Shown: positions 7,427 to 16,162, counted from the stretch's first letter. The stretch: DNA of 35,528 nucleotides from Acholeplasmatales bacterium DTU056 (GCA_001512985.1 LFRX01000046.1:28302-63829); one strand, 5' to 3'. Program-made: numbers and translations. Notes: generated by a model not told the origin, from the sequence alone.

Positions 7427-7987
7427 TTATAAATATTGTTTATATTTTTCATATGCTTTAATTGTTTCTTGATGAGGATTTGGAATATTTGTTACTAAAT
7501 ATTCTAATTTTTTAGCAACGGCTTTGGAAAAATTTTTCTTAGCGATTTCCCGTACTTCAATACAAATATCATAAGTTCTATCATCTGATATAAAATCTGC
7601 TAAGAACAATACTTCATCTAATAGACTCATATTAGAATGTCCAATTGGATGATAAGTTATTGCTTGAAATATTTCTTCATCTTCAAAATCTAATTCCTCT
7701 TTAATAATATAAGGTCCGAATAAGGCATGTAATATGCTAAATGGTTGTTGCAAAATTGATTCATCTAAATTATACTTTTGAACAATCTCTCTAAATCTTT
7801 CGAAAATTTCTTCCTTTGCATAATCATGCAACAATCCAGCAACATATGCTTTTTGCAAATTTACTTCTAAGTCATGTTGAATGATTAATTCTTGGGTTTT
7901 TTTAGCTACGTTTAATGTATGAATTAGTCTATTTTCATTTGTAAATTTACTTTTAACTTTGGAAATTATATTTTTTACGTCTATCAT
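7427..7987 (-). CDS. yqeK: YqeK, HD-domain Ap4A hydrolase
   Basis: Predicted symmetrical bis(5'-nucleosyl)-tetraphosphatase, the HD-fold type that replaces ApaH in Gram-positives and splits Ap4A to ADP. The 186 residues are family-typical. Metal ligands are seen in order: H23 in NRLIHTLNVA, H54-D55 in AGLLHDYAKE, the conserved histidine of FSILHALFG, and the ITYHPIGHSNMSLLDEVLFLADFI stretch. The start ATG overlaps the yqeH stop (ATGA), implying translational coupling. In most relatives nadD sits directly before yqeK; here nadD is about 22 kb away beside nadE. Confidence 0.94.
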   Translation of the reverse strand: MIDVKNIISKVKSKFTNENRLIHTLNVAKKTQELIIQHDLEVNLQKAYVAGLLHDYAKEEIFERFREIVQKYNLDESILQQPFSILHALFGPYIIKEELDFEDEEIFQAITYHPIGHSNMSLLDEVLFLADFISDDRTYDICIEVREIAKKNFSKAVAKKLEYLVTNIPNPHQETIKAYEKYKQYL

Positions 7988-9081
7988 ATCATCGCTTCCC
8001 TAGTATAAACATCTATATTTTCATAACAAATAACTTCAACTTCAATTTCACCATGTAAAGTTACAAATCCCAATCCCGCAAAAACCACATCTTGTTTTTG
8101 ATCTAAATTATTTTTAACTAAATATTTCATTTTCTTTCCTAACAATTTTTGTTCTAAAATAGTAGGTAATTTTAACACATTTTTCTTAAGTGAAGCATAT
8201 TTTGCTTGGGCATACTCTAATTTAGTCCGATGGATATTTAAATTATTTTCTATATATAAGATAAAAGATGTTTTGTTTCCTTTAATAAAATTTAATTGTA
8301 CAAAATCGTCAATAAATAAAGTTTGTCCAGGATTAAGTTGATATACTCGCGGCTTTATTGGTTTCTTAGGAGTAATCTTATCAAAAGTTTTTTTATCTAA
8401 ATAATTTACAAAACTATTTCCTCGGACCACTCCTGGAGTATCGATAATTGTCTTTTCATAAAAAGATAATCTAATTTCATCAAGAGTGGTTTGCATATAG
8501 TTGCTAGTAGTAATTTCATAAAAATCTTTATTATTTAGTTTAAATAATTGATTTAAAATACTGCTTTTTCCAACATTTGTTGCCCCGATGAAATATATTT
8601 GTTTTGGTAAATCTTGGCGTAATAATATTTCTTGTAAAGTTAAACTATCTTCTTTATGATATATTGAATAAATCAAAATATCAATATAAGAATAATTTAA
8701 CTTAGAAAAATACTTTTGTAAATAACTATATAGTTTGTCTTTAGAAATAATATGAGATAACAAGTCATATTTATTCGCAATAATTAACAATGGAACATTG
8801 TGTAAATATTGTTCTTCTTGAAAAATTAGAGAATGATCTAAATCAAACAAATCGACAACTAAAACATATAAACTTTTTTTTACGTTTTCTTTTGTAAATA
8901 TTTTACGATAGTCAAAATCAAAAGTTGCTATTTGTTTGTCATCATTATAATGTCTAGTACGAAAACATCTCATACATAGTGGAACTTCACGTTGTTCATA
9001 TACTTCTTTAGTAATATATCCTGGCAAATCTGGATTTTCAAATTGAAAAATAGAGCCACAACCAACACATTTATTTTTCAT
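7984..9081 (-). CDS. yqeH: YqeH, circularly permuted ribosome-assembly GTPase
   Basis: GTPase needed for assembly of the 30S ribosomal subunit. The 365 residues match B. subtilis YqeH. An N-terminal zinc ribbon (C5, C8, C36, C39) precedes a circularly permuted G domain whose motifs occur in the order G4 (NKYD, 103-106), G1 (GATNVGKSS, 166-174), G3 (DTPG, 214-217), and a C-terminal TRAP-like RNA-binding region follows. It overlaps yqeG upstream by 11 bp and yqeK downstream by 4 bp, so the operon is tightly coupled. aroE and yhbY, usual neighbours in Bacillus, are missing here. Confidence 0.96.
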   Translation of the reverse strand: MKNKCVGCGSIFQFENPDLPGYITKEVYEQREVPLCMRCFRTRHYNDDKQIATFDFDYRKIFTKENVKKSLYVLVVDLFDLDHSLIFQEEQYLHNVPLLIIANKYDLLSHIISKDKLYSYLQKYFSKLNYSYIDILIYSIYHKEDSLTLQEILLRQDLPKQIYFIGATNVGKSSILNQLFKLNNKDFYEITTSNYMQTTLDEIRLSFYEKTIIDTPGVVRGNSFVNYLDKKTFDKITPKKPIKPRVYQLNPGQTLFIDDFVQLNFIKGNKTSFILYIENNLNIHRTKLEYAQAKYASLKKNVLKLPTILEQKLLGKKMKYLVKNNLDQKQDVVFAGLGFVTLHGEIEVEVICYENIDVYTREAMI

Positions 9082-9643
9082 TTAAACCACCAATCGCAAC
9101 GATTTTTTGATACGTCACTGGATCATATTTATATAATCTTTTTATTATTTTTCTTTCGAAAAATCGGTTTATTCTTGTATACCATTTTTCACTAGATTTT
9201 TCAATTGATTTTACCAAGATAACATCGATTCCAAAATTGCGTGCACCTAAACAATCAGTCATTAATTGATCACCAATTAAAACTATTTGGTCTTTAGTGA
9301 TATTATGGTATGATTTTAAAACTTTACGGAAGGCTTTTTTAAAAGGTTTTCTAGCGTTAGCAAAGTAATCAAGACGATATCCGTCTAAAGCGGTTTGTAA
9401 TCGGCTAGTTGTATTATTTGAAATTAATACAACGGCAAACCCTCTTTGCTGGAGATTAAAAAATAAATCTATTGTTTCTTTGGAAAGTTTATCTTCACGA
9501 TAAGAAATTAAGGTATTATCTAAATCAAATAGTAATAATCTTTTTCCTTGCTCATATAGTTTATTGTAATCAATCTCAAAAACAGTCTTATAACAATCAG
9601 TTGGAATATAACTTTGTAAATCAAACATCTTTATTACGATCAT
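9071..9643 (-). CDS. yqeG: YqeG, HAD-superfamily (subfamily IIIA) phosphatase
   Basis: HAD phosphatase of the YqeG type; the physiological substrate is not established. The 190 residues show HAD motif I (LLLFDLDNTLISY, catalytic D40 and D42), motif II in LISNN (74-78), a lysine in NARKPFKKAF, and motif III GDQLMTD (124-130). The start at 9643 is chosen for a GGAGG site 7 bp upstream; an internal ATG at codon 6 is a weaker alternative. It is the first gene of yqeG-yqeH-yqeK-rsfS and is divergent from sigK, with only 69 bp between the two start codons. Confidence 0.94.
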   Translation of the reverse strand: MIVIKMFDLQSYIPTDCYKTVFEIDYNKLYEQGKRLLLFDLDNTLISYREDKLSKETIDLFFNLQQRGFAVVLISNNTTSRLQTALDGYRLDYFANARKPFKKAFRKVLKSYHNITKDQIVLIGDQLMTDCLGARNFGIDVILVKSIEKSSEKWYTRINRFFERKIIKRLYKYDPVTYQKIVAIGGLNEK

Positions 9644-9665
9644 TTCTAATCCTCCATTATATCTT

Positions 9666-9694
9666 ATTATACTAAAAATTTTGCTAAATGTCTA
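9666..9694 (-). promoter_or_regulatory. Sigma-A promoter of the yqeGHK-rsfS operon
   Basis: Leftward TAGACA (9689-9694), a 17-bp spacer, and TATAAT (9666-9671), 22 bp before the yqeG start. The sequence also lies just upstream of sigK, so the two divergent genes share this control region. Confidence 0.75.
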
Positions 9695-9712
9695 AACAAA
9701 AAGGAGAGAAAA

Positions 9713-10384
9713 ATGTTAAATTTATTATCTTTATTGATATTACCTTTATTGGGAACTATTTCTTCACAAAGTTTCCCAGAAGTCTTAAGTCGTGAAGAAG
9801 AGGAAAAATATTTAAAACTATGGCAAGAAGGCTCTGAAGATGCTCGTAATAAACTCATTGAGCATAATCTTCGTTTAGTAGCACATATAGTAAAAAAATT
9901 TGAAAATACAAAAGAAGATAAAAATGATTTATTATCTGTAGGAGCTTTTGGCTTAATTAAAGCAGTTGATACTTTTAACTTTGATTCAAACACCAAACTT
10001 TCGACGTATGCAGCAAGGTGTATAGAAAATGAAATTTTAATGTATCTGCGAAGCACCAAACGAAAACGCCAAACATCCTGGTTATATGCAACAATTGGCC
10101 AGGATAAAGATGGCAATGAAATTACACTAAGCGATGTAATTGAAGACCCTCAAACATCAATGCTTGATAAATTATTAAGCGAAGAAAATAAAAAGAAATT
10201 GCAAGAAGCTTTAAAAGTTTTAACTGAGCGAGAATATCATATTATTTCACGACGATATGGACTGGATACAGGGGTTGTAGAAACACAACGTGAGATTGCT
10301 AAATCGTTAAAAATTTCGCGTTCCTATGTTTCAAGAATTGAAAAACGTGCTTTGACAAAATTATACCTTGAAATGATGAAATAA
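9713..10384 (+). CDS. sigK: Pro-sigma-K, late mother-cell sporulation sigma factor
   Basis: Sigma-70 family factor for late mother-cell genes (coat, cortex maturation). The 223 residues align well with B. subtilis SigK: ARNKLIEHNLRLVAHIVKKF (region 2.1), YAARCIENEILMYLRS (region 2.4), GQDKDGNEI, and TQREIAKSLKISRSYVSRIE (region 4.2 helix-turn-helix). Residues 1-20 are a hydrophobic pro-sequence rich in L, I and S before FPEVLS, matching the FPQPLS that follows the pro-sequence in B. subtilis. The factor is therefore probably made inactive and membrane-bound, then cut by SpoIVFB, which is also in this window. The gene is whole, with no skin-like interruption. It is the only plus-strand gene, with an AAGGAGAG ribosome site; I could not assign a clear promoter. 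Confidence 0.93.
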   Translation: MLNLLSLLILPLLGTISSQSFPEVLSREEEEKYLKLWQEGSEDARNKLIEHNLRLVAHIVKKFENTKEDKNDLLSVGAFGLIKAVDTFNFDSNTKLSTYAARCIENEILMYLRSTKRKRQTSWLYATIGQDKDGNEITLSDVIEDPQTSMLDKLLSEENKKKLQEALKVLTEREYHIISRRYGLDTGVVETQREIAKSLKISRSYVSRIEKRALTKLYLEMMK

Positions 10385-10395
10385 AATCATCCATT

Positions 10396-10440
10396 AAAAA
10401 AGCATCTTTATAGTGTACCGCACTATAGAGATGCTTTTTA
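10396..10440. terminator. Bidirectional terminator between sigK and asnA
   Basis: Long near-perfect stem, AAAAAGCATCT then TATAGTG, a TACCG loop, CACTATA and AGATGCTTTTT. It has A and T runs at both ends and serves the convergent genes sigK (+) and asnA (-). Confidence 0.9.
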
Positions 10441-11445
10441 TTATAATAAGAAAATATTATATTTTCTTAATTTTTCGACTTCTTCTTCATCCCAAATAGA
10501 AACTTGTACTTCCCCGATATGGGCTTTTTCAAGCATTACCATGCATAATCGAGATTGACCAATACCACCACCGATTGTTAATGGTAAGCGGTCATTTAAA
10601 ACATCTTGGTGATATGATAGATGTAATTTATCTAATGATTTGACTTCTGTCAATTGCCTAATTAACGAGTCTTTATCAACCCTGATACCCATTGACGACA
10701 ATTCAATAGCGCAATCTAGCAATGGATACCAAACTAATAAATCTCCATTTAACTCCCAATCATCATAGTCAGGCGCACGCAAATCATGAGGTAGGTCGTT
10801 AGATAGTTTTTTACCGATTTGCATTATAAAAACTGTTTTTTTCTCTTTACAAATAGCATTTTCTCGTTCTTTAGCAGTTAAATGGGGATATAATTGATAT
10901 AATTCTTCCGAAGTAATAAAAAACACATCTTTCGGTAAATCAATAGTAATTTTTGTAAAGCGTTGTTTAACAATTTCTAACGTTTCTACAATCGCATCAT
11001 TAATTAATCGTACGATTGATTGTAAATAATCAATGGTTCGATCCTCTTGAGTAATTATTTTTTCCCAATCCCATTGATCAACATAAATTGAGTGAAGATT
11101 ATCTAATGATTCTTCAACCCGAATGGCATTCATATCTGTATATAATCCTTCATAAAGTGATAAACCATATTTTTGTAAAGCCATTCGTTTCCATTTTGCT
11201 AAAGAGTGAACTATTTCGATTTCTTCATTAATATCTTTAACAATAAAACTAACCGCCTTTTCTCGACCAGTTAAATTATCATTTAGCCCCGTTTTGGGGT
11301 GAACAAAAAGCGGGGCTGAAACACGAATCAAATTCAATTTTTCGCTTAGTTTTCTTTCGAAAGTATCTTTAATTAATTTAATTGCGTGTTGAGTTTCTAA
11401 TACATTTAACTTGCTTTGATAATGTCTAGGAATAATACTTTTCAT
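10441..11445 (-). CDS. asnA: Aspartate-ammonia ligase (asparagine synthetase A)
   Basis: Cytosolic ammonia-dependent conversion of aspartate to asparagine with ATP giving AMP and PPi. The 334 residues match AsnA length. Characteristic segments are VSAPLFVHPKTGLNDNLTG near the start, EIVHSLAKWKRMALQKYG, GLYTDMNAIR, VDQWDWEKII, and the class II synthetase-like C-terminal motif LTIGGGIGQSRLCMVML with the catalytic arginine. It follows the ROK-like gene by 13 bp with an AGAGGT-like site and closes the greA-ROK-asnA cluster at the shared terminator. It is an AsnA rather than the glutamine-dependent AsnB. Confidence 0.97.
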   Translation of the reverse strand: MKSIIPRHYQSKLNVLETQHAIKLIKDTFERKLSEKLNLIRVSAPLFVHPKTGLNDNLTGREKAVSFIVKDINEEIEIVHSLAKWKRMALQKYGLSLYEGLYTDMNAIRVEESLDNLHSIYVDQWDWEKIITQEDRTIDYLQSIVRLINDAIVETLEIVKQRFTKITIDLPKDVFFITSEELYQLYPHLTAKERENAICKEKKTVFIMQIGKKLSNDLPHDLRAPDYDDWELNGDLLVWYPLLDCAIELSSMGIRVDKDSLIRQLTEVKSLDKLHLSYHQDVLNDRLPLTIGGGIGQSRLCMVMLEKAHIGEVQVSIWDEEEVEKLRKYNIFLL

Positions 11446-11458
11446 AAAACGATACCTC

Positions 11459-12832
11459 TTATTCTAAATTAGGTAAAGAGGCCGCCGCGATTGATTGTCC
11501 TACACGACGTGTGTACTCATCAGGTGTAGTTAAATTAATATGCTTATATTCTGGAAATTCATTGTCTAACACTTGTTTTGCGACATTAATAATTATATCG
11601 CCGCCTTTTCCACTCATGACTCGTCCTAAAAGTAATACGTGCTTAATTGAATAAAACTCACTGTAATAAGCTAAGGTATAGCCTAAATAAATTCCAATAT
11701 CTTCAAAAATCGTTTGAGCTCGTTCATCATTTTGATTATTTAAACTTTGCACATATTTTAATTTTTCAGCTGGACTCATGCCATCTTGAAAACTGATTCC
11801 CGCTGCTTCTGCAAGTTTGATTACTGCATCTTGTGAGAAATATTTTACACCACAGCCGTAATCGCCGCTCCATTCGTCAATCATCGCCATTGGATTAAAA
11901 TCAACCGGTGCAAACGCTAATTCATTAAGCCATCCAGTTAAGTTATGATTTTTATTAACATAACCAACGGCTTCACTAGTTCCCATCGCTATTCCTAATA
12001 CTTCATTTGCGTTAAGTTGGTTAGCACCCGCTAGAGCAGTAACTTCACCATCATTTACTACTCTAAATGGAATATCACCAAAAGTGTCTTTGACGGCACG
12101 AATATAAATATTTTTTACTTCGCGGGCAAAAACATCATCAGGAACTTTAATAAATAACGAAGCTACTCGTACCTCATTATTAATATATATTCCTGCTGAA
12201 CTAATTCCAACAGCATCGACTCGCGGCATTTTCGAAGCTGCCAATTTAAATGATTCCACAATCCCATCATAATGATATTGTGGGTCACTTTGCAATTTAG
12301 GATGCCATACTGTCTCAGTGCTAAAAATTACTTCACCATCAACAACAGCAGAAACTTTACGGTCGCTTCCGCCAGCATCAAAACCAATTCGACATCCTTT
12401 TAAGTCATTAACAATTTTAATTTCTTCTTCTTTTAATGGCGGGATTTCATCATAAGTTACTTTTATAACTTCGAATGGAAAACCATAAACTCTTTGCATA
12501 AATAATGCATCAAATTCGCGTTTTCCATTTTTTTGATATTCTTCTTTTAAACGACGATAAATTTCATTAGATCCAGCTACATAAATTTTATATCCACCGG
12601 CTACCCATAGAATTGTTTTTACTAGCCTTTCAACAATTTGATAATTATAATCATCATATCCCGTATTATCTTGAAAGATGTCCATTTTCAAATGATAATT
12701 ATATCCATCATTTCGCTCAATACAAATATATAATAAAGACTTATTATTGCTTTCATTAACAAGGTCCTTAAATTTTCTTAATTCTAAAATAGCTGGGCGA
12801 AATCCTGGATCGTATTTTGGAGCAAATCTCAT
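11459..12832 (-). CDS. ROK/BadF-like actin-fold ATPase with a novel N-terminal domain
   Basis: I do not recognise a named gene. The 457 residues fall in two parts. Residues 1-145 have no motif I know; they are alpha/beta-like, with aromatic segments (YNYHLKMDIFQDN, ILWVAGGYKIYVAG). Residues 148-457 form an actin-like (ASKHA) fold: phosphate-1 IGFDAGGSDRK (149-159), GISSAGIYIN, a ROK-like catalytic VNDGEVTALAGA (N260, D261), phosphate-2-like AMGTSEAVGYV (282-292), and a C-terminal VLLLGRVMSGKGGD helix. The ROK zinc motif CxCGxxGC is absent and there is no HTH. It is likely a sugar kinase or sugar-sensing ATPase; the substrate is unknown. It lies between greA and asnA with an AAGGAGG site. Confidence 0.7.
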   Translation of the reverse strand: MRFAPKYDPGFRPAILELRKFKDLVNESNNKSLLYICIERNDGYNYHLKMDIFQDNTGYDDYNYQIVERLVKTILWVAGGYKIYVAGSNEIYRRLKEEYQKNGKREFDALFMQRVYGFPFEVIKVTYDEIPPLKEEEIKIVNDLKGCRIGFDAGGSDRKVSAVVDGEVIFSTETVWHPKLQSDPQYHYDGIVESFKLAASKMPRVDAVGISSAGIYINNEVRVASLFIKVPDDVFAREVKNIYIRAVKDTFGDIPFRVVNDGEVTALAGANQLNANEVLGIAMGTSEAVGYVNKNHNLTGWLNELAFAPVDFNPMAMIDEWSGDYGCGVKYFSQDAVIKLAEAAGISFQDGMSPAEKLKYVQSLNNQNDERAQTIFEDIGIYLGYTLAYYSEFYSIKHVLLLGRVMSGKGGDIIINVAKQVLDNEFPEYKHINLTTPDEYTRRVGQSIAAASLPNLE

Positions 12833-12851
12833 AAATTGTCCTCCTTGTTTA

Positions 12852-13331
12852 TTATTTATCGTTTATTTCAAGAACTTTTACTACAAATTCGGCTCCTGTA
12901 TCAGTTTTAACAATGACATCTTCCCCTTGTTTAGCATGTAGTAAAGCTGAACCTAATGGAGATTCATTGGAGATTTTATCACCAAGTGGGTTAGATTCAA
13001 GACTGCCAACTAATTCAAATGTGCGTTTTGTTCCGTTTTGAAATTCAACAGTAATCAATTTGCCTAAATTAGAATTTAGCCCTGCAGCAGATGAATCAAT
13101 AATTACAGAATTTTTAATAATTTCTTCTAACTCTTTAATTCGTCCTTCTAGACGTGCTTGCTCATCACGAGCAGCATCATAATCTGCATTTTCTGATAAA
13201 TCCCCTTGAGCACGTGCTTCTTTTAAACTTTCAATAACACGCTTACGATCTTCATTTTTTAGTTTGTTTAATTCCCTTTTTAAATTTTCTAAGCCTTCTG
13301 GTGTTAAATGATGTTTTCCATTACCTTTCAT
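12852..13331 (-). CDS. greA: Transcript cleavage factor GreA
   Basis: Inserts into the RNA polymerase secondary channel and promotes cleavage of backtracked RNA. The 159 residues match the family. The N-terminal coiled coil carries HHLTPEGLENLKRELNKLK and the acidic tip region GDLSENADYDAARDEQ (D and E that position the catalytic metal); the C-terminal FKBP-like domain has ESNPLGDKISNESPLGSALL. It follows trhP2 after 78 bp, as greA follows yrrMNO-udk in B. subtilis, but has its own promoter. A TTGGAGGA ribosome site precedes the ATG. Confidence 0.97.
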   Translation of the reverse strand: MKGNGKHHLTPEGLENLKRELNKLKNEDRKRVIESLKEARAQGDLSENADYDAARDEQARLEGRIKELEEIIKNSVIIDSSAAGLNSNLGKLITVEFQNGTKRTFELVGSLESNPLGDKISNESPLGSALLHAKQGEDVIVKTDTGAEFVVKVLEINDK

Positions 13332-13379
13332 CGTGTGACTTCCTCCAAATTTTTTTATTGTTTTATAAATTTTATTAAT

Positions 13380-13408
13380 AGTATACTAAAGTTATGAATA
13401 AAAATCAA
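13380..13408 (-). promoter_or_regulatory. Sigma-A promoter of greA
   Basis: Leftward TTGATT (13403-13408), a 17-bp spacer, and TATACT (13380-13385), placed just after the trhP2 stop and 49 bp before the greA start. Probably drives greA, the ROK-like gene and asnA. Confidence 0.65.
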
Positions 13409-13409
13409 C

Positions 13410-14609
13410 TTAATTTTTTGTAAGTCGACGGACCATATCATGTTTAGCCAATTTAAATGGTACGTAGATTTTTAGAATTTGTTGGGGATGACGAGCAGCA
13501 TCTAGTTCTTGACCTTCTTCAGAAAAAATTTTAGTCACTTGATAAGTGGTGTTTGGTAAAGACGGGCCAAAAAACTCTAGATAATCGCCCGGTTCAAAGT
13601 AGTTTCGTTGTTCGATTGTGGCAATGTTAGATTGTTCATCATAATCTAACACATATCCACAAAACTCTTTAGTAATTTTTTCACTACGTTGGTTATATAA
13701 TTGTTGATCTTTAGTGACTTGTCCTAATAAAAAGCCCGTTGATGATTCGCGGCTTTCAGCCTTTTTTAATTCTTCTTCATAATAATTATAGTTTACTTTT
13801 CCAGTTCGTAAATATTCATCAATTAAATTACGGTATGCCCTAACTACTGTTGCAATATAATAAATCGACTTCATCCGTCCTTCAATTTTTAAAGACTGGA
13901 CCCCAATATCAATTAGTTTTGGCACCACCGTAAAGGCATTTAAATCTTTAGAAGCAATATTAAAATAATTGCCATCATCATTCAATATTTGATTATCATA
14001 ATATAAGTCATAATTCCAACGACATGAATGGGCGCAGCCCCCACGATTAGCATCGCGGTTTGTCATATAATTACTTAACATACAACGCCCAGAATAACTA
14101 ACACACATTCCGCCATGAATAAATACTTCTAAGTCACAAGTTGTATTTTTTCGTAGTTCTTCTAAATCTTTTAATGACAATTCCCTTGCTAAAACTATAC
14201 GTTTTATTCCCAAATTTTTAATAAATTTCGTAGCATAGGAATTAGCGACTGACATTTGAGTACTTAAATGAACTTCTAAATTAGGAACTACTTCTTTTGC
14301 AACTTTTGCAATATATAATGACGAAACTATTATTGCGTCAACCTCAATCTCACTTAAATATTTTAAATAATCAACTAATTGGCTTATATCTTCATTGTGC
14401 GGAACGATATTGGTTGTTACATAAACTTTTTTACCACGTTCATGCGCAAATTCTACAGCTTCTTTAATATCTTCTAAAGTAAAATTGCTGGCTCGCGCTC
14501 GAAGACCAAATACTGGTCCACCAATAAATACTGTATCAGCACCATACAAAATGGCAATCTTTAATTTTTCTAAATCGCCCGCTGGCGCAAGCAACTCCAC
14601 TTTAGTCAT
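13410..14609 (-). CDS. trhP2: TrhP2-type tRNA U34 hydroxylation protein (peptidase U32 family)
   Basis: Member of the U32 family; in B. subtilis TrhP1 and TrhP2 (YrrN, YrrO) use prephenate to make 5-hydroxyuridine at tRNA position 34. The start is moved to 14609 (399 residues), where MTKVELLAPAGDLEKL begins after an AAGGTGA site; upstream in-frame codons lie inside trhP1. The U32 signature EVFIHGGMCVSYSGRCMLSN is followed by NRGGCAHSCRW, giving four cysteines (C169, C176, C192, C196) that fit the proposed iron-sulfur cluster. Typical C-terminal segments LKIEGRMKS and VVRAYRNLID are present. It overlaps trhP1 by 8 bp and forms a unit with trmR. No secretion signal is seen despite the peptidase name. 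Confidence 0.93.
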   Translation of the reverse strand: MTKVELLAPAGDLEKLKIAILYGADTVFIGGPVFGLRARASNFTLEDIKEAVEFAHERGKKVYVTTNIVPHNEDISQLVDYLKYLSEIEVDAIIVSSLYIAKVAKEVVPNLEVHLSTQMSVANSYATKFIKNLGIKRIVLARELSLKDLEELRKNTTCDLEVFIHGGMCVSYSGRCMLSNYMTNRDANRGGCAHSCRWNYDLYYDNQILNDDGNYFNIASKDLNAFTVVPKLIDIGVQSLKIEGRMKSIYYIATVVRAYRNLIDEYLRTGKVNYNYYEEELKKAESRESSTGFLLGQVTKDQQLYNQRSEKITKEFCGYVLDYDEQSNIATIEQRNYFEPGDYLEFFGPSLPNTTYQVTKIFSEEGQELDAARHPQQILKIYVPFKLAKHDMVRRLTKN

Positions 14610-15474
14610 TGCGCTCACCTTTTCGTAAAACAGTTTTTTGATATAAAAATCCCGAATGAATATTATCATCTATTTTGCGTAATTTATCCATATTTTCATT
14701 TGTAAATCCGTTTTCTATTCCAATTTTATAAAGCGTAATCACTTTTTGTAAATTTTCTTCATTAATAAATCTTCCAGAGATTAAAATCAATTTTAATGAA
14801 CGTAATTTTTCAAGTTCAGTATAAATAGCATATTTATATGGTGAATAAATATATGTTCCATACGGTGTTTCCGTAATTGGATATTTATTAGGACGATTTT
14901 CTTCAACTAACATTAATTCGTGATTTTGAAACCTATTTTCCATTTGACGATGTGCATAATATAAAGAAACTAAATTTCGTTTTGAATAAAAAATTTGGTG
15001 ATAACCATAAACATTTAAAGCACCATTACCAACTTTACTAATTTCAATTATATCCTCAAGCGGAATCTCATTTGAAATAAAATATGCATATACACCATTT
15101 TCTTTCCAAATTTGAGCATCTCCGTAATTAGTAATCATGGTCCGGGCATTATAAATTAAGTTGTGATGAAGATTTTTTTCATAAAAATATTGATAAATTC
15201 CAACATCACTAAAGACAAAATACTCTACACCTAAATTTAATAATTCATCAATTTCTTCAAAAGCTTTTTGAATTTCTTGTTCAGTAAATATACGATTTAC
15301 ATTTGCAATTATCATTTTGGAATTTATTTTTCCATACTCTACTAGCTTTATAACTTCTTCATTTGTTAAAAAGTCAGTATGAGTATCAGAAAGATATTGA
15401 TGATTAAAAATCAAGCCATCGGCTTGATTTTGATCTAAGTTACTTATATTTTTAATTTCAGTAATAATTTTCAT
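14602..15474 (-). CDS. trhP1: TrhP1-type tRNA U34 hydroxylation protein (U32 family, cysteine-free)
   Basis: Divergent U32-family partner, probably acting with TrhP2 in prephenate-dependent hydroxylation of tRNA U34 (known for B. subtilis YrrN/YrrO). The 290 residues keep the TIM-barrel-like pattern (KMIIANVNRIFTEQEI, VEYFVFSDVGIYQYF, ALNVYGYHQIFYSKRN) but contain no cysteine, so the cluster seen in TrhP2 cannot form here. The identity rests partly on position: trmR ends one base before this start, and trhP2 overlaps its end, the yrrM-yrrN-yrrO order. It is the more weakly conserved of the pair. Confidence 0.85.
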   Translation of the reverse strand: MKIITEIKNISNLDQNQADGLIFNHQYLSDTHTDFLTNEEVIKLVEYGKINSKMIIANVNRIFTEQEIQKAFEEIDELLNLGVEYFVFSDVGIYQYFYEKNLHHNLIYNARTMITNYGDAQIWKENGVYAYFISNEIPLEDIIEISKVGNGALNVYGYHQIFYSKRNLVSLYYAHRQMENRFQNHELMLVEENRPNKYPITETPYGTYIYSPYKYAIYTELEKLRSLKLILISGRFINEENLQKVITLYKIGIENGFTNENMDKLRKIDDNIHSGFLYQKTVLRKGERND

Positions 15475-16104
15475 CTACTTCACCTTAATACTAACTGCTA
15501 TGCCATCTCCAATATTATAAAAGGTGGTGTCATAGCGGGGATGTTCTTTTAAAAAGGTATTATAATTGCCAATTTTTCTTACTAATTGGCGTAGATTTCG
15601 ACTCGCAATATGTTCAGGCGTAGTAATTAAACCATGAAATAAAATATTATCAGTGATAATTATCCCGCCAGAAATAAGTAAATTATCAAATTTTTCAAAA
15701 AAAACTTTATATTGGGATTTTGCAGCATCGATGAAGATTAAGTCATATTCAGGATGTAATGTAGCTAAATCAAGTTTTAAAGCATCTTCATTAAACACAC
15801 GAATACGATTTTCTAAGTTACATTCTTTAATATTTTTAATGGCAAGACTAGCCAAATTGGCATCCCGCTCAATAGTATCAATAAAGGCTCTCTCATACGA
15901 TAGAGCCATGTTAATTGCACTATAACCTATTGCAGTGCCAATTTCTAAAATTCTCTTTGGCTTGGTGATTTTTACAAGTTGATTGATAAAGCCCATTCCT
16001 TCTTCATTAATAATCGGCACTTTATGTTCTTTCGCATAGGTAGCCATTTTTTCTATGATTTGATTGGACGGTAATTTATTTAATCCAGTAAGATAATCAT
16101 TCAT
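15475..16104 (-). CDS. trmR: TrmR, tRNA 5-hydroxyuridine O-methyltransferase
   Basis: SAM-dependent methyltransferase that converts 5-hydroxyuridine to 5-methoxyuridine at tRNA position 34 (B. subtilis YrrM). The 209 residues resemble catechol-type O-methyltransferases: SAM motif I RILEIGTAIGYSAINMAL (residues 50-68), the acidic end of beta-2 in FIDTIERDANL, then DLIFIDAAKSQY with the catalytic and metal-binding aspartate, and GGIIITDNILFHG. It is the first gene of trmR-trhP1-trhP2, so the methylase is encoded before the hydroxylases that make its substrate. udk, the next gene in Bacillus, is missing. Confidence 0.93.
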   Translation of the reverse strand: MNDYLTGLNKLPSNQIIEKMATYAKEHKVPIINEEGMGFINQLVKITKPKRILEIGTAIGYSAINMALSYERAFIDTIERDANLASLAIKNIKECNLENRIRVFNEDALKLDLATLHPEYDLIFIDAAKSQYKVFFEKFDNLLISGGIIITDNILFHGLITTPEHIASRNLRQLVRKIGNYNTFLKEHPRYDTTFYNIGDGIAVSIKVK

Positions 16105-16133
16105 TAAATCACCTATTCCTATTAACTTGTATT

Positions 16134-16162
16134 ATTATACATTATTTTTACAAATTATTCAA
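16134..16162 (-). promoter_or_regulatory. Sigma-A promoter of trmR-trhP1-trhP2
   Basis: Leftward TTGAAT (16157-16162), a 17-bp spacer, and TATAAT (16134-16139), 29 bp before the trmR start; the -35 overlaps the stop codon of the upstream regulator gene. Confidence 0.75.

Noticed and set aside
9667..10116. 149-codon minus-strand ORF opposite sigK
   Set aside because: Antisense of sigK, which has clear homology; the ORF has no family features or ribosome site.
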